Shown here: in pieces, positions 34,053 to 43,539 of the stretch | Position numbering within the stretch: the stretch's first letter is position 1 | How the letters are laid out: every line of letters starts with the position of its first letter | Assembly: GCF_000315365.1 (NCBI RefSeq) | Contig: NZ_CAOS01000001.1 | Coordinates: 125,456 to 189,455 of the forward strand | DNA: 64,000 nt | Origin: Desulforamulus hydrothermalis Lam5 = DSM 18033 | GTDB taxonomy: Bacteria; Bacillota; Desulfotomaculia; Desulfotomaculales; Desulfotomaculaceae | Reading direction: 5' to 3' | The notes under the pieces: generated by a model | What the model saw: the letters and a program-made list of their open reading frames with translations, nothing else | The model's database searches: none | Told to the model about the DNA's origin: nothing | Made by a program: the position numbers and the translations under genes

Positions 34053-34385
34053 GTGAAAATAGGTCAGCTTGAAAAGCCTGCCTTTACAGCCTTTCGCAAG
34101 GATTTTTTAGCTTTAGCAGGGGAAATTGCCGGTTGTCAGGTTAATGCCGGGGCAGTATGGCAGCACATCGGCAGCAGTGAATGCAGAGAACAAATAATTA
34201 AAGAATTTATCCGCAGCATGGAAGAACGTTATGGTTTTGCCATTGTTCTCAAAAGCCCTCTGCATGACCGGCCGGGTTCGGTTGAAGGCGTAGTAGGAGA
34301 ACTTTACCATGTATTTTCTACCATGTTTCTGGTAGAAGTTATAAACAGCAAAATTCGTGCCGGAGAAAAACATGTAGAAGTGTAA
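34053..34385 (+). CDS. Conserved-looking hypothetical protein
   Basis: Not recognised. A 110-aa soluble, mainly helical protein with an FAIVLKSPLHDRPGSVEGVVGELYHVFSTMF stretch in the middle, without membrane segments or clear motifs. GTG start after GGGAGGTGG supports translation. It is a single gene between the zinc-ribbon gene and the tRNA-Leu genes. Confidence 0.55.
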   Translation: MKIGQLEKPAFTAFRKDFLALAGEIAGCQVNAGAVWQHIGSSECREQIIKEFIRSMEERYGFAIVLKSPLHDRPGSVEGVVGELYHVFSTMFLVEVINSKIRAGEKHVEV

Positions 34386-34530
34386 AGGGGCTGATTTAAG
34401 ACAGTTACATCTATTAATTACGTTTAATTACGTTGCGGACACCTTGGCAGAAGTTAAGCAAAGGCTGCATGCCGCCGGTGCTTTAGCAAATCACAACAGG
34501 GGATTTTTAAATTGCCGTAATGTTGTCAAC

Positions 34531-34563
34531 AAAAAACATCCGGCGATAAGCCGGATGTTTTTT
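34531..34563 (-). terminator. Terminator of the first tRNA-Leu
   Basis: ACATCCGG/CCGGATGT with six or more A/T on both sides. On the minus strand it follows the CCA end directly. Confidence 0.85.
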
Positions 34564-34651
34564 TGGTGCGGCAGAAGGGACTTGAACCCCCACGTGCGTA
34601 CTGCACATAAGAACCTGAATCTTACGCGTCTGCCAATTCCGCCACTGCCGC
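34564..34651 (-). tRNA. tRNA-Leu(CAG), copy 1
   Basis: On the minus strand the acceptor GCGGCAG/CTGCCGC, the anticodon arm TAAGA-TTCAGGT-TCTTA (anticodon CAG), a long variable arm and T-arm GGGGGTTCAAGTCCC are visible. CCA is encoded at 34564-34566. Confidence 0.97.
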
Positions 34652-34693
34652 ATATTTATTTTGCAACGGGCGCCTTGCCCGCCGACAAATGTT

Positions 34694-34722
34694 ATTATAG
34701 CGTAATAATATTTAACATGCAA
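34694..34722 (-). promoter_or_regulatory. Promoter of tRNA-Leu copy 1
   Basis: Minus-strand TTGCAT (34717-34722) and TATAAT (34694-34699), 17 bp apart. Confidence 0.8.
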
Positions 34723-34794
34723 GAGTAATATAATAAAATTTTAACATTTATTTTACCCGACCGGCATAATATTCCTCCGGCGAAACCAGCAAAG

Positions 34795-34831
34795 AAAAAA
34801 TACCCCGCAGTTAACCTGCGAGGTGTTTTTT
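34795..34831 (-). terminator. Terminator of the second tRNA-Leu
   Basis: CACCTCGCAG/CTGCGGGGT on the minus strand, flanked by A and T runs, directly after the tRNA CCA end. Confidence 0.8.
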
Positions 34832-34918
34832 GGTGCGGCAGAAGGGACTTGAACCCCCACGTGCGTACTGCACATAAGAACCTGAATCTTACGCGTCTGC
34901 CAATTCCGCCACTGCCGC
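34831..34918 (-). tRNA. tRNA-Leu(CAG), copy 2
   Basis: Identical to copy 1 across the tRNA. Encoded CCA at 34831-34833. It has its own promoter and terminator, and the flanking sequences differ, so only the tRNA has been duplicated or kept identical. Confidence 0.97.
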
Positions 34919-34955
34919 TTAATAATTGATAAACTGCTTGCTCAATGCAATAGTG

Positions 34956-34984
34956 ATTATAGCAAAGATTATTTGTTTGTGCAA
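34956..34984 (-). promoter_or_regulatory. Promoter of tRNA-Leu copy 2
   Basis: Minus-strand TTGCAC (34979-34984) and TATAAT (34956-34961), 17 bp apart. Confidence 0.8.
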
Positions 34985-35207
34985 GGGCTAAAATTATAAA
35001 ACTTTTGTTTTGCAAAAAAAGCCCCGGCGCATATTTACCGGGAAAAGAGGCCTAACTTTCAAGTGTAATGTTATTATGTCACATTTTGACGATTTATACT
35101 GAAAGATAACTGACAATTCTTTAGTTTTAAATTAAATTTATATTAGACTTAAATAAAATGAAACGGAACAGAAAACAATATTAAAAACTACTTGGAGGAA
35201 ATTAACC

Positions 35208-35351
35208 ATGCGCAAAAGAATAAGGGGTTCGCTCAAACATGTGGGCAGCATGAGGGAAACCGTCGGCTACCAAGCCATCTGGGAAACCGGCCGGGCAGGG
35301 GAAATGAAGAAAAGACAGCGCCTCAGCGGTATTAATCAACCCGCCACTTAA
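35208..35351 (+). CDS. Small basic protein of 47 residues, hypothetical
   Basis: Not recognised. An ATG at 35208 follows CTTGGAGGAAATTAACC, an excellent ribosome binding site. The product (MRKRIRGSLKHVGSMRETVG..., ending SGINQPAT) is strongly basic and has no membrane segment. A terminator-like stem follows at 35409. The good initiation signals and own terminator argue for a real gene; coding conservation would have to be tested. Confidence 0.5.
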   Translation: MRKRIRGSLKHVGSMRETVGYQAIWETGRAGEMKKRQRLSGINQPAT

Positions 35352-35408
35352 GAAGGGCAGGAACATTAAGACGGCCTGTTCAGACTGTTTAAGATATTTA
35401 TTTCAACC

Positions 35409-35446
35409 AAAGGGGGCCGGCCTGGTATGACGGCACCTCTTTTATA
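35409..35446 (+). terminator. Terminator of the 47-residue ORF
   Basis: AAGGGG(G)CCG pairs with CGGCACCTCTT (one G-T, one bulge), followed by TTTATATT. Confidence 0.55.
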
Positions 35447-35454
35447 TTAAAAAG

Positions 35455-35502
35455 AAAGACTGTCTTTAAAAGATCCTTGAAGATCTTATAAAGACAGTCT
35501 TT
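35455..35502 (-). terminator. Terminator of the Glu-Tyr-Gln tRNA cluster
   Basis: AAAGACTGTCTTT pairs perfectly with AAAGACAGTCTTT around an inner AAGATC/GATCTT. On the minus strand it is followed by CTTTTTAAT. Confidence 0.85.
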
Positions 35503-35506
35503 TAAA

Positions 35507-35581
35507 TGGCTGGGGCGGCTGGATTCGAACCAACGAATGCCGATTCCAAAGACCGGTGCCTTACCGCTTGGCGACGCCCCA
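35507..35581 (-). tRNA. tRNA-Gln(TTG)
   Basis: Minus strand: acceptor TGGGGCG/CGCCCCA, anticodon arm CCGGT-CTTTGGA-ATCGG (anticodon TTG), T-arm with GGTTCGAATCC, encoded CCA at 35507-35509. Confidence 0.97.
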
Positions 35582-35584
35582 TTA

Positions 35585-35670
<86 letters not shown>

Positions 35671-35677
35671 GCTAAAA

Positions 35678-35753
35678 TGGTGACCCCTACGGGATTCGAA
35701 CCCGTGTTACCGCCGTGAAAGGGCGGTGTCTTAGACCACTTGACCAAGGGGCC
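35678..35753 (-). tRNA. tRNA-Glu(TTC)
   Basis: Minus strand: acceptor GGCCCCT/AGGGGTC, anticodon arm CCGCC-CTTTCAC-GGCGG (anticodon TTC), T-arm CGGGTTCGAATCCCG, encoded CCA at 35678-35680. First gene of the three-tRNA unit. Confidence 0.97.
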
Positions 35754-35780
35754 GTAAGGTATTAACCAGCGACGAAACTT

Positions 35781-35809
35781 ATTATAACAAAACATTTTGG
35801 CTGTAGCAA
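35781..35809 (-). promoter_or_regulatory. Promoter of the Glu-Tyr-Gln tRNA unit
   Basis: Minus-strand TTGCTA (35804-35809) and TATAAT (35781-35786), 17 bp apart, 27 bp before tRNA-Glu. Confidence 0.82.
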
Positions 35810-35977
35810 GTATTTTTAATAAAAAAATTTGGGTGTTATTTTAGTGTGATAAATACTTTATTATGTTTAATTTTCTGTTAATTAGTAAAATAATGTAGAA
35901 TGATTAGGAAATATGTGCTAAGATGTCTTTAAAATAGTATTTCGCATCATAATCTTTCGTGTCATAAGGGGGAAACT

Positions 35978-37912
35978 ATGCTGAAGCAAGTGGTTTATAC
36001 AGATAAAGAACGGTGCCGCCTGTGTTCTGCCTGCTTGCAAGTCTGCCATACCAAGTCCATAAAAACAGACCAGGGCAAAGCAGAAATTATTGCTGACAGT
36101 TGCCTTAGCTGTGGCCTTTGTATCGGCGTGTGCAGCAAGGGGGCCAAAAGATATTTAGACAGCACCCAGGCGGTACAGCAATTGCTGGCTGCCAGGCAAT
36201 GCGCACTGGTGCTGGCTCCCTCTTATGTTATTGTAGCTAAAAAAAGATATGGCTGCTCGCCGGAACAATTTGCTGCAGCCATGAAAAAGTTAGGTTTCAG
36301 TTTGGTGTATGAAGCCGGTTTTGGCGCCGATGTGGTAACCAAAGTATACCTGGATTACCTTGCACAACGAATTAACGAAAAGGGCAGAGAAAACACCCAT
36401 GTTATTACCAGTCCTTGTCCTTCCCTGATGAATTATGTGGAAAAACATGTGCCGGAATTAATTGAAGAATTTGCGCCGGTGTTAAGCCCGATGGCTGCCC
36501 AGGCCTTACTGGTGAAGCATTGGACCAAGGATAAGGCGGCCATTATCGGAGCCAGTCCCTGCGTGGCTAAAAAATCCGAACTGCTGGATGAACAGCTGGG
36601 ATTGTTTGACGCTGTCTTGAGATTTGAAGAGCTGTGCAACTGGCTGGATAATGCCAACATTAAGCCATCCGTCCTGCCGCCAATAGAGGGTGACGGCATT
36701 GAGGCCTTATACGGGGCAGGGTTTCCCATTTCCGGCGGGCTTACCAAAACGCTGGAGCAATTTTCAGGTAAGCTGGAATTAAATCCTATCGGGGATGATA
36801 TTTTAATTTTAGAGGGCGAGGACAGGAGTATTGAGTTTCTCAAGCACATGGCTTTGGACAAAAAGAAAGACAATAATTTAAAGGGTTACCCTTTATTAAT
36901 TGATATTTTGTACTGCGAAGGCTGCATTGTGGGTAAAGCCATGGGAGTAAAAGGCAGCCTGCTGGAAAACAAAAAAATTGTGGCAGACTATACCCGGCAT
37001 CGTTTTGCCAAAATGCAAAAAAAAGGTTTATTTAAAAAATATAACGGATACCGTTTTGTGGTAAAAAACACGGTCCAGGCTCCGGAATTTAAAGAGTGGC
37101 TGGCTGTTGTCGAAAAGTTGATCCAAGAAAAACGCTTTTGGCGCTCCTGGCAAAACCGCAAGTACATGAGAAAAATGCCCTCCGAACAGGAGTTAAGGGC
37201 TATCTTGCAGCAGGACGGCAAATTTACTCCGGAGGATGAGTTAAATTGCCGGGCCTGCGGTTACAGGAGCTGTCGGGAGCGGGCCATAGCCGTATATAAC
37301 CAGGAGAACACAGCGGGTGGTTGTATTGTTTATCAAAAGGAACGGGCCGAACAGCTGCATGAGGCAGCCCGTAAAGTAAATGAAGTGGTGCTTGCCAATA
37401 CGGAAGCGTTAATTGCAACAACTAACGAGATTGTATCCGGGAACCAGAATAATGCTGACATGGCCGGTCGCCTGTTGGGCAATATTGAAACCCATGATGA
37501 GGAAATCAAACAGCTGCATGAGAAGGTAAAGGCTGTAATGGAAACTTTCAGCTTTTTTACGGAAGTAGCACATAACATAGCGGCCATTGCGGACCAAACC
37601 AAGATGTTGAGTCTTAATGCGCAAATTGAAGCAGCCCGGGCCGGTGAACACGGGCGGGGTTTCGCGGTGGTGGCCGGCGAAGTAATGAAGCTGTCTTCTG
37701 ATACCCATGAAAAATTAAAGGCTATCCATACTTATCAAGAGCAGGTGGCGCAGCATCAAAAAGAATTGGAAAAACTAATCAGCAACCTTCGGCAGGAGTC
37801 GGAACAAATTCATGAGCTGGCTAATTCCTCTGCTGCCGTGGCCCAACAGATTGCTGCCGCTTCTCAAGAGCTTTTTGCAGCCACCGAAAACCTGAAATCA
37901 ATTATTAAATAG
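35978..37912 (+). CDS. Cytoplasmic receptor: ferredoxin + [FeFe]-hydrogenase-like + Fe-S + chemoreceptor signalling domain
   Basis: A 644-aa fusion without signal or membrane segment. Residues 8-60 hold two [4Fe-4S] ferredoxin motifs ([22 protein letters not shown]). Residues 75-380 resemble the H-cluster domain: TSPCPS (about 142), [10 protein letters not shown] (about 192) and [11 protein letters not shown] (about 313), the last with CX2C rather than the CX3C of catalytic enzymes. [13 protein letters not shown] near 423 is a further Fe-S motif. Residues 455-644 are a methyl-accepting-type domain with [26 protein letters not shown]. It probably senses H2 or redox state and signals through CheA/CheW. 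ATG follows AAGGGGG. Confidence 0.85.
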   Translation: MLKQVVYTDKERCRLCSACLQVCHTKSIKTDQGKAEIIADSCLSCGLCIGVCSKGAKRYLDSTQAVQQLLAARQCALVLAPSYVIVAKKRYGCSPEQFAAAMKKLGFSLVYEAGFGADVVTKVYLDYLAQRINEKGRENTHVITSPCPSLMNYVEKHVPELIEEFAPVLSPMAAQALLVKHWTKDKAAIIGASPCVAKKSELLDEQLGLFDAVLRFEELCNWLDNANIKPSVLPPIEGDGIEALYGAGFPISGGLTKTLEQFSGKLELNPIGDDILILEGEDRSIEFLKHMALDKKKDNNLKGYPLLIDILYCEGCIVGKAMGVKGSLLENKKIVADYTRHRFAKMQKKGLFKKYNGYRFVVKNTVQAPEFKEWLAVVEKLIQEKRFWRSWQNRKYMRKMPSEQELRAILQQDGKFTPEDELNCRACGYRSCRERAIAVYNQENTAGGCIVYQKERAEQLHEAARKVNEVVLANTEALIATTNEIVSGNQNNADMAGRLLGNIETHDEEIKQLHEKVKAVMETFSFFTEVAHNIAAIADQTKMLSLNAQIEAARAGEHGRGFAVVAGEVMKLSSDTHEKLKAIHTYQEQVAQHQKELEKLISNLRQESEQIHELANSSAAVAQQIAAASQELFAATENLKSIIK

Positions 37913-37918
37913 TTGATT

Positions 37919-37956
37919 AACCGGGCCGGCCTGACAATTGTCAGGCCGGCCCGGTT
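37919..37956 (+). terminator. 38-bp perfect palindrome, terminator of the receptor gene
   Basis: A perfect 17-bp arm (AACCGGGCCGGCCTGAC...) pairs around AATT. It is followed by ATAT rather than a full T-tract. It starts 6 bp past the stop. Confidence 0.7.
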
Positions 37957-38065
37957 ATATGCCATATGGTCGACACAGGAAAATTTATTTTTTTGTAATA
38001 TTTAAGTTAAGCAAAATCAATACATATTTGATATCATCAAAGATACAGACTGCCGAAAAGGCTTC

Positions 38066-38120
38066 TTTTGCTGATCAAGGCTGTTACCGGTGCATCAACA
38101 GGTTGTCGGCCGGGTGGTAT
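38066..38120 (+). repeat. Degraded internal fragment of the inverted-repeat element (fragment E)
   Basis: GCTGATCAAGGCTGTTACCG followed by GTGCATCAACA..GTCGGCCGGG resembles the stretch GCTCATCAAGTGCTGTTACC, GTGCTTCAACAAGTCGCCGG of copy C. The flanking inverted repeats are lost. It lies just upstream of the kinase gene. Confidence 0.4.
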
Positions 38121-38167
38121 ACACACCGGCAGGTTTACCGACAGTAAAAACGGTGGGGGGTAGCGGT

Positions 38168-41100
38168 GTGAGAAACAAGATAATACAATTACTCACCCAA
38201 AACGAAGACAAGATTGTGGCCAGTTTAATTGATTACGCCAAGGCCGGTGATTTTACGCGCTTTAATTCTACCCGCCGGGAAAATTGGCGTATTTCTGTAC
38301 AAGAAATAATTAAATGCCTGACTGATTACTTTGATAACTGTGCAACCGAGACTGTCCGGGTTGCTGAAACGGCAAGCGAGCACCCTGCTGTGCAATTGGG
38401 TATTAAAAGTGCCAGAACTCACCGAGCCATGGGTATTACCTTAGCCATGTTTTTAGGTTTGTTTAAGTATTATCGACGGTCATATTTAGATGTTGTTAAC
38501 GAAAGTAATTTGTCCAAAGAAGAAAAAGCACAGGCCGGTGAGGCCTTGAACATTTTTTTTGACCGCTTTGAAATTAGTTTTTGCAGTGAATGGGTCGGGG
38601 AAGGACCTGATTCCCGGCTGCTTGAGCTGCAGGCAGCCAACCGCACCCTAACCAATGAAAAAAACAAGCTAAGAACCATCTTTGAAAGCATGACCGAGTG
38701 TGTATTTGTGGTTGATGACAAGATGGAGATTACCGAAATAAACGCGGCTGCCGCTGCTTATTTTGAAATCAGACCGGATGAAATTATTGGCATGAGCTGC
38801 GCTCAACTGTTGGGCTGCCGGTGTCAAAAAGAAAACTGTCACCTCTACCAGGCTATGAAAAAAGGTGGTTGTTATAAAGATATTGAGGTTGAGGTTAATA
38901 CCCGGCGGGGACGCCGGCGCATCCTGACCAGCGGCTCTTTTTTGCATGATGCAAGCGGTCGGTACGCCGGCGGTGTGTGCGTTTTTGTGGATATTACCGA
39001 GCGTACCCTGATGGAACAAACTTTGCGTTTACACATGCATGCCAATAACAGTTCCATTGAATGTGTTACTATTTTTGACGCAAGCGCCCGGTTAATATAT
39101 GCCAATCCGGCTGCTCTTGGGTTATTGGGTTGCCGTCAAGAGGATATTTATGGCATGGGTATTGAAGATGTATACCGGGGCGGGGAAAAATTGCTGCTGT
39201 CTTTGATGCGGGGTGATTCCTGGCGGGGCGAGTTAAGCCAAAAAAATCACATTCTCTATGTACATGCCAATCCCATCCGGCTTCCCGGCGGTAAAATTAT
39301 TGGTTTTTATGTGGCATCCAGAGATATAACCAACCATAAACTAACCCAATTGAAATTACAGCAGGCCCGGGAAGAAACCGAGCGGGAGGCTGCCAAGCTG
39401 AGGGCGATTGTTTCGGCAATGAATGCCTCTATTGCCTTGGCCAATGCAGATGATGTGATTACCGAGGTTAATGAGCAGTGTGCCTTGATGATGGGAAAAA
39501 CACGCCAGGAATTGATCGGCAGGAGGATCTGGGAGCTGCACAGCGGCGATACCCTGGAAAAACTTACATCTCTGGTGCAGCTTTATCGTACCCGGCCTGA
39601 TCACCCCCGCACCACCGTTACCCGACGGTTAAATAATATGGATGTGATTATGAGTATCCAGCCGATTTACCGTGATAATATCTATGACGGCATATTATTA
39701 ATGATGGTTGACGTTACCGAGGTAGCGGAAGCCAAAAGACAGGCAGAACAAGCACGGCTGGCGGCCGAACAGGCAAGTCGGGCCAAATCGGAATTTCTGG
39801 CTAACATGAGCCATGAAATAAGGACCCCTATGAACGGGATTCTTGGTTTTGCCGAGGTATTATTGCAGCAAAATCTGACCCATGAGCAGACGGAAAGCGT
39901 TAAAGTAATTCAACAGTGCGGTGAACAATTGCTGGAACTTATTAATGATATATTGGATTTGTCTAAAATTGAGTCCGGCAAATTGGTGCTCGAAAGGACC
40001 GATTTTAGTTTGCGCAAGCTCATCCATGAAGCAGTCAGCCTGGTTGAACCCAAACTGGCGGCGCGTAATGTTGAAATGATCATCCAACTGCAGCAAGACC
40101 TGCCGGATTATTTTAAGGGTGATCCCACCAGGATTCGTCAAATATTAAACAACCTGCTGTCTAATGCTGCTAAATTTACCCACCGGGGCTATGTTAAAAT
40201 TAGTGTTGCCGGTGAAGGTCCGGTGCAGGAAAATGAAATCAAACTTAAGTTTATTGTAGAAGATACCGGCATCGGTATCCCTAAGGACAAACTGGAGCTT
40301 ATCTTTCAAGCCTTCACTCAGGCCGACGGTTCCACCACCAGAAAATACGGCGGCACAGGCCTGGGCCTCACCATCAGCCGGAACCTTGCCCAACTGATGG
40401 GCGGCCGGATTACGGTTGCCAGTGAAGAGAACAGCGGCTCCCAATTCACCTTGACCTTACCGTTAACTGTACTGGCCGTTGAAGGATCGCTGCCTTTAAA
40501 AGAACCGGATCAGGAAACAATGGGAGTTGTGCTGCTGGTGGAAGATGATTGGACCAGTCAGCAGTTAATTGCCAATTACCTGGAAAAAGCAGGTTACCGG
40601 GTAATTGCCACGGACCAGGGCAAACAAGCCCTGACCATGGCCAAGATTTACCGGCCGGATGTCATTATTTTAGATATCTTGCTGCCAGACCTGAGTGGCT
40701 GGGAAGTATTGGAAAAGATTAAAAGACACGAACAAACCCAGGATATTCCTGTTGTTGTTTGTACTGTGCTGCCCGAAAAGGATAAGGCCTTTTCGCTGGG
40801 CGCGGTGGATTTTATTCAGAAACCGGTGTCGGGTCAAAATCTCATCAAGCGTCTCAATAAACTGACCATGTCACGCCAGATCCAGGACACTCATGTAGTG
40901 CTGGTTGATGACGACAAACCGGTACTGGAATTTTTGCATAATGTGGTGGGCCGTGCCGGCTACCAGACCCACAGCTTTCTAAATGCTGAGGAGGCTCTGG
41001 CATATATTTTTAGCGGCGGTAAAGCTCATGCCGTTATTTTAGATCTGATGATGCCGCAAGTGGACGGTTTTGAGTTTCTTAACAGGCTGCGGGCCGCACA

Positions 41101-41962
41101 GCAATTTAAGCATATTCCTGTCTTAATCAATACAGGCAAAGAATTAACAGAGATTGACTACCAAAAATTAAACGATAAATATGAAAGAATTTTAAACAAA
41201 AGTTTTGTACGGGCTGACATCTTGCTGGAAGAGCTGGCGCAGCTAATTAAAAACGGCATTGCCGGAAAAAGTATGCAACAGGCGGGGCAGCAGCGTGTTC
41301 GTATCTTGTTGGCGGAGGATAACCATTTTAACCAGCGTTTAATGGTACAGCTGCTGGCGGCTGAATTCCAGGTAACAGTGGCCGAAAACGGCTTGCAAGC
41401 TCTGCAAGCTCTTGAACGGAATCGCTTTGACCTTATCTTGATGGATATGCAAATGCCTGTTATGGACGGTTATGAAGCCACGCGGCAAATTCGCAGTCAG
41501 AAAAAATATCAGGATATCCCCATTATAGCCCTGACGGCTCATGCCATGAAAGGAGATGAAGAAAAATGCTTGGCGGCCGGCTGTGACGGCTATCTGGCCA
41601 AGCCTGTTAAGCGCGATGTGTTGTTGCGCACCATTGACAAGTTTATTTCTCACCGTACAAGGGATAAAAAGCAGCGCGTCAGAGAGCAGGGGGTTGAATC
41701 CCTGGTGCCCTGGTATTTACAGGATTTGGCGGAAGAAATGGCTAAGCTTAAACATGCTGCCTTGGTGCATGATTTTACAACTGTCAGGTATATCGGTCAC
41801 GGCTTAAAAGGTTCTGGCGGGGCGTATGGTTTTCCGGAATTTTCAGACCTGGGCGCGGATATTGAAAGGGCGGCCTTGCAAGAGGATGCGGAACTGGTGA
41901 AAAAACTGGTGAACCGCTTACGTGAACTTTATACCCAGGTATTGGAAGAGGAACTGCAATAA
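38168..41962 (+). CDS. Hybrid sensor histidine kinase: RsbRD-like, three PAS, kinase, three receivers, Hpt
   Basis: A 1264-aa soluble phosphorelay protein. Residues 1-130 resemble the RsbRD N-terminal sensor domain. PAS-type regions begin near 171, 288 and 414. The kinase dimerisation histidine is H549 (NMSHEIRTPMNG) and the ATPase part has NLLSNAAKFT and EDTGIGIP. Receivers follow with D836, D959 and D1093 as probable phosphoacceptors, then an Hpt domain with H1211 (YIGHGLKGSGG). GTG 38168 has GGTGGGGGG upstream; the 26-codon in-frame extension to 38090 runs into repeat fragment E and lacks a ribosome binding site. Output unknown. Confidence 0.88.
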   Translation: MRNKIIQLLTQNEDKIVASLIDYAKAGDFTRFNSTRRENWRISVQEIIKCLTDYFDNCATETVRVAETASEHPAVQLGIKSARTHRAMGITLAMFLGLFKYYRRSYLDVVNESNLSKEEKAQAGEALNIFFDRFEISFCSEWVGEGPDSRLLELQAANRTLTNEKNKLRTIFESMTECVFVVDDKMEITEINAAAAAYFEIRPDEIIGMSCAQLLGCRCQKENCHLYQAMKKGGCYKDIEVEVNTRRGRRRILTSGSFLHDASGRYAGGVCVFVDITERTLMEQTLRLHMHANNSSIECVTIFDASARLIYANPAALGLLGCRQEDIYGMGIEDVYRGGEKLLLSLMRGDSWRGELSQKNHILYVHANPIRLPGGKIIGFYVASRDITNHKLTQLKLQQAREETEREAAKLRAIVSAMNASIALANADDVITEVNEQCALMMGKTRQELIGRRIWELHSGDTLEKLTSLVQLYRTRPDHPRTTVTRRLNNMDVIMSIQPIYRDNIYDGILLMMVDVTEVAEAKRQAEQARLAAEQASRAKSEFLANMSHEIRTPMNGILGFAEVLLQQNLTHEQTESVKVIQQCGEQLLELINDILDLSKIESGKLVLERTDFSLRKLIHEAVSLVEPKLAARNVEMIIQLQQDLPDYFKGDPTRIRQILNNLLSNAAKFTHRGYVKISVAGEGPVQENEIKLKFIVEDTGIGIPKDKLELIFQAFTQADGSTTRKYGGTGLGLTISRNLAQLMGGRITVASEENSGSQFTLTLPLTVLAVEGSLPLKEPDQETMGVVLLVEDDWTSQQLIANYLEKAGYRVIATDQGKQALTMAKIYRPDVIILDILLPDLSGWEVLEKIKRHEQTQDIPVVVCTVLPEKDKAFSLGAVDFIQKPVSGQNLIKRLNKLTMSRQIQDTHVVLVDDDKPVLEFLHNVVGRAGYQTHSFLNAEEALAYIFSGGKAHAVILDLMMPQVDGFEFLNRLRAAQQFKHIPVLINTGKELTEIDYQKLNDKYERILNKSFVRADILLEELAQLIKNGIAGKSMQQAGQQRVRILLAEDNHFNQRLMVQLLAAEFQVTVAENGLQALQALERNRFDLILMDMQMPVMDGYEATRQIRSQKKYQDIPIIALTAHAMKGDEEKCLAAGCDGYLAKPVKRDVLLRTIDKFISHRTRDKKQRVREQGVESLVPWYLQDLAEEMAKLKHAALVHDFTTVRYIGHGLKGSGGAYGFPEFSDLGADIERAALQEDAELVKKLVNRLRELYTQVLEEELQ

Positions 41963-42092
41963 ACAGATTATAAATTATCAATAAGTTTTTGTGAAAAATT
42001 TATTTTGTCCGTGCTAACAGGATAAATGAACATGCAAAGCGAATATTGTTTTTAAAATTAGCCGTTGGCAGAATATCAGGGAGTGAGAAAGA

Positions 42093-43169
42093 ATGAAGAT
42101 CACAGTACAACCGCTGCAAGAACAAGAACTTAAACCGTTATTTCAAGATGCATCTCAATTGGGTTTTGGGCGCATTTTTACTGACCGTATGTTTACCATG
42201 CGGTATCAAGATAAAGCCTGGGTTGAACCAACTATAGAAAAATACAGGAACTTCAGCCTGGATCCCTCTGCCTGTGTATTTCACTATGCACAGGAAATAT
42301 TTGAAGGAATGAAAGCCTACGCCTCGGAAGACGGCAGAATTCTTTTGTTCCGGCCGGAACAAAATGTTAAAAGAATGAACCGTTCGGCGGAACGGTTGGT
42401 TATGCCAACCATTCCGGAACAAGATATGCTGCAGGCCATCGCTGAGCTGGTGGTGGCAGAAAAGAGGTGGATCCCCCGGGCCCCGGGCACATCTTTGTAC
42501 ATTCGGCCTACCATGATTGCCACTGAGCCGTTTTTAGGGGTGCATCCTTCCGCTGAATATTTGTTTTACATTATTTTGAGCCCGGTGGGTGCTTATTATA
42601 AAGAGGGCTTTAAACCTGTCAGGCTTTATGTAGAAGATACTTTTGTGCGGGCTGCTGTGGGCGGTGTCGGAGATATTAAAACCGGCGGCAACTATGCAGC
42701 CAGCTTAATGGCAGGCTACCTGGCCCAGCAGAAAGGCTTTTCCCAGGTATTGTGGCTGGATGCCCGGGAACGCAAGTATGTTGAAGAAGTCGGAGCTATG
42801 AACATGTTCTTTGTTTTTGGTGACAAACTGGTCACCCCTGCCTTAACCGGGTCTATTTTGCCCGGAATAACCCGGGCTTCCGTTCTGGAACTGGCCCAAT
42901 ACCTGGGTTTAGCCACCGAGGAAAGGCCCGTCAGCATAGACGAAGTAATTGAGGGAATAGCCAACGGTGAAATTACTGAGGCTTTTGGTTCAGGCACAGC
43001 CGCAGTAATTTCACCTGTCGGATCACTGTTCTTTAAAGATAAAGAATATGTCATTAACAATAATCAAGTTGGGCCTGTAACGCAAAAACTGTATGACAAG
43101 CTGGTAAACATTCAATATGGAAAAGAAACGGACCCCTTTGGCTGGGTTAAGGAAATCGGAAGGCTATAA
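42093..43169 (+). CDS. ilvE: Branched-chain amino acid aminotransferase
   Basis: PLP enzyme (358 aa) that transfers amino groups between glutamate and the 2-oxo acids of Leu, Ile and Val. The PLP lysine is in GDIKTGGNYAAS (about residue 197). YAQEIFEGMKAY and EAFGSGTAAVISPVG are diagnostic of the large (eukaryote-like, class II) BCATs. ATG follows CAGGGAGTGAG. I found no T-box leader. It is a single-gene unit. Confidence 0.94.
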   Translation: MKITVQPLQEQELKPLFQDASQLGFGRIFTDRMFTMRYQDKAWVEPTIEKYRNFSLDPSACVFHYAQEIFEGMKAYASEDGRILLFRPEQNVKRMNRSAERLVMPTIPEQDMLQAIAELVVAEKRWIPRAPGTSLYIRPTMIATEPFLGVHPSAEYLFYIILSPVGAYYKEGFKPVRLYVEDTFVRAAVGGVGDIKTGGNYAASLMAGYLAQQKGFSQVLWLDARERKYVEEVGAMNMFFVFGDKLVTPALTGSILPGITRASVLELAQYLGLATEERPVSIDEVIEGIANGEITEAFGSGTAAVISPVGSLFFKDKEYVINNNQVGPVTQKLYDKLVNIQYGKETDPFGWVKEIGRL

Positions 43170-43190
43170 ATTAAACATGTGCTAAATTAA

Positions 43191-43240
43191 AGGCTGTCCC
43201 AAGAGGTTAGCAAAATAACCTGTTTGAGGGCAGCTTCTTT
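43191..43240 (+). terminator. Terminator of ilvE
   Basis: AGGCTGTCCC...GAGGGCAGCTT with an inner AGGTTA/TAACCT stem, followed by CTTTTGTTG. Confidence 0.75.
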
Positions 43241-43380
43241 TGTTGTTCTGTTTTAAATAAACACTAAACCAATGCAATATTCTGAAAATTATTTTTAGGG
43301 TTAACCATAGGCGGCAGGAGTTTTTTGATAAAAGTAGAAACAATCTATAGTATAATCGCAGGGCAAGGGAGGTTTGCAAA

Positions 43381-43539
43381 TTGCAAGCTTTGCTGGAACA
43401 AATCTCTAAAGACAGGGAAAAATTTATTGCCTTTTTGCAATATTTAATAGATACCGGGCGGCTTACCGAAGATGAGGTTATCAGCATTATCAGGCAATGC
43501 AGGTTATCTGTAAAAGAAAATGTACAAGAAGATAATTAA
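43381..43539 (+). CDS. Small acidic helical protein, tandem paralogue 1
   Basis: Not recognised. A 52-aa protein (QALLEQISKDREKFIAFLQY...) predicted as two helices. TTG at 43381 follows AAGGGAGG. A TATAAT lies at 43351-43356. The pattern LL.....E.F..FLQYL......T..E matches the next small gene, suggesting duplication. Confidence 0.55.
   Translation: MQALLEQISKDREKFIAFLQYLIDTGRLTEDEVISIIRQCRLSVKENVQEDN

Noticed and set aside
38090-38167. 26-codon N-terminal extension of the hybrid kinase
   Set aside because: No ribosome binding site, and it overlaps a degraded repeat fragment; GTG 38168 has a strong site.
41963-42092. T-box leader before ilvE
   Set aside because: No AGGGTGGNACCGCG-like T-box sequence or terminator in this short gap.
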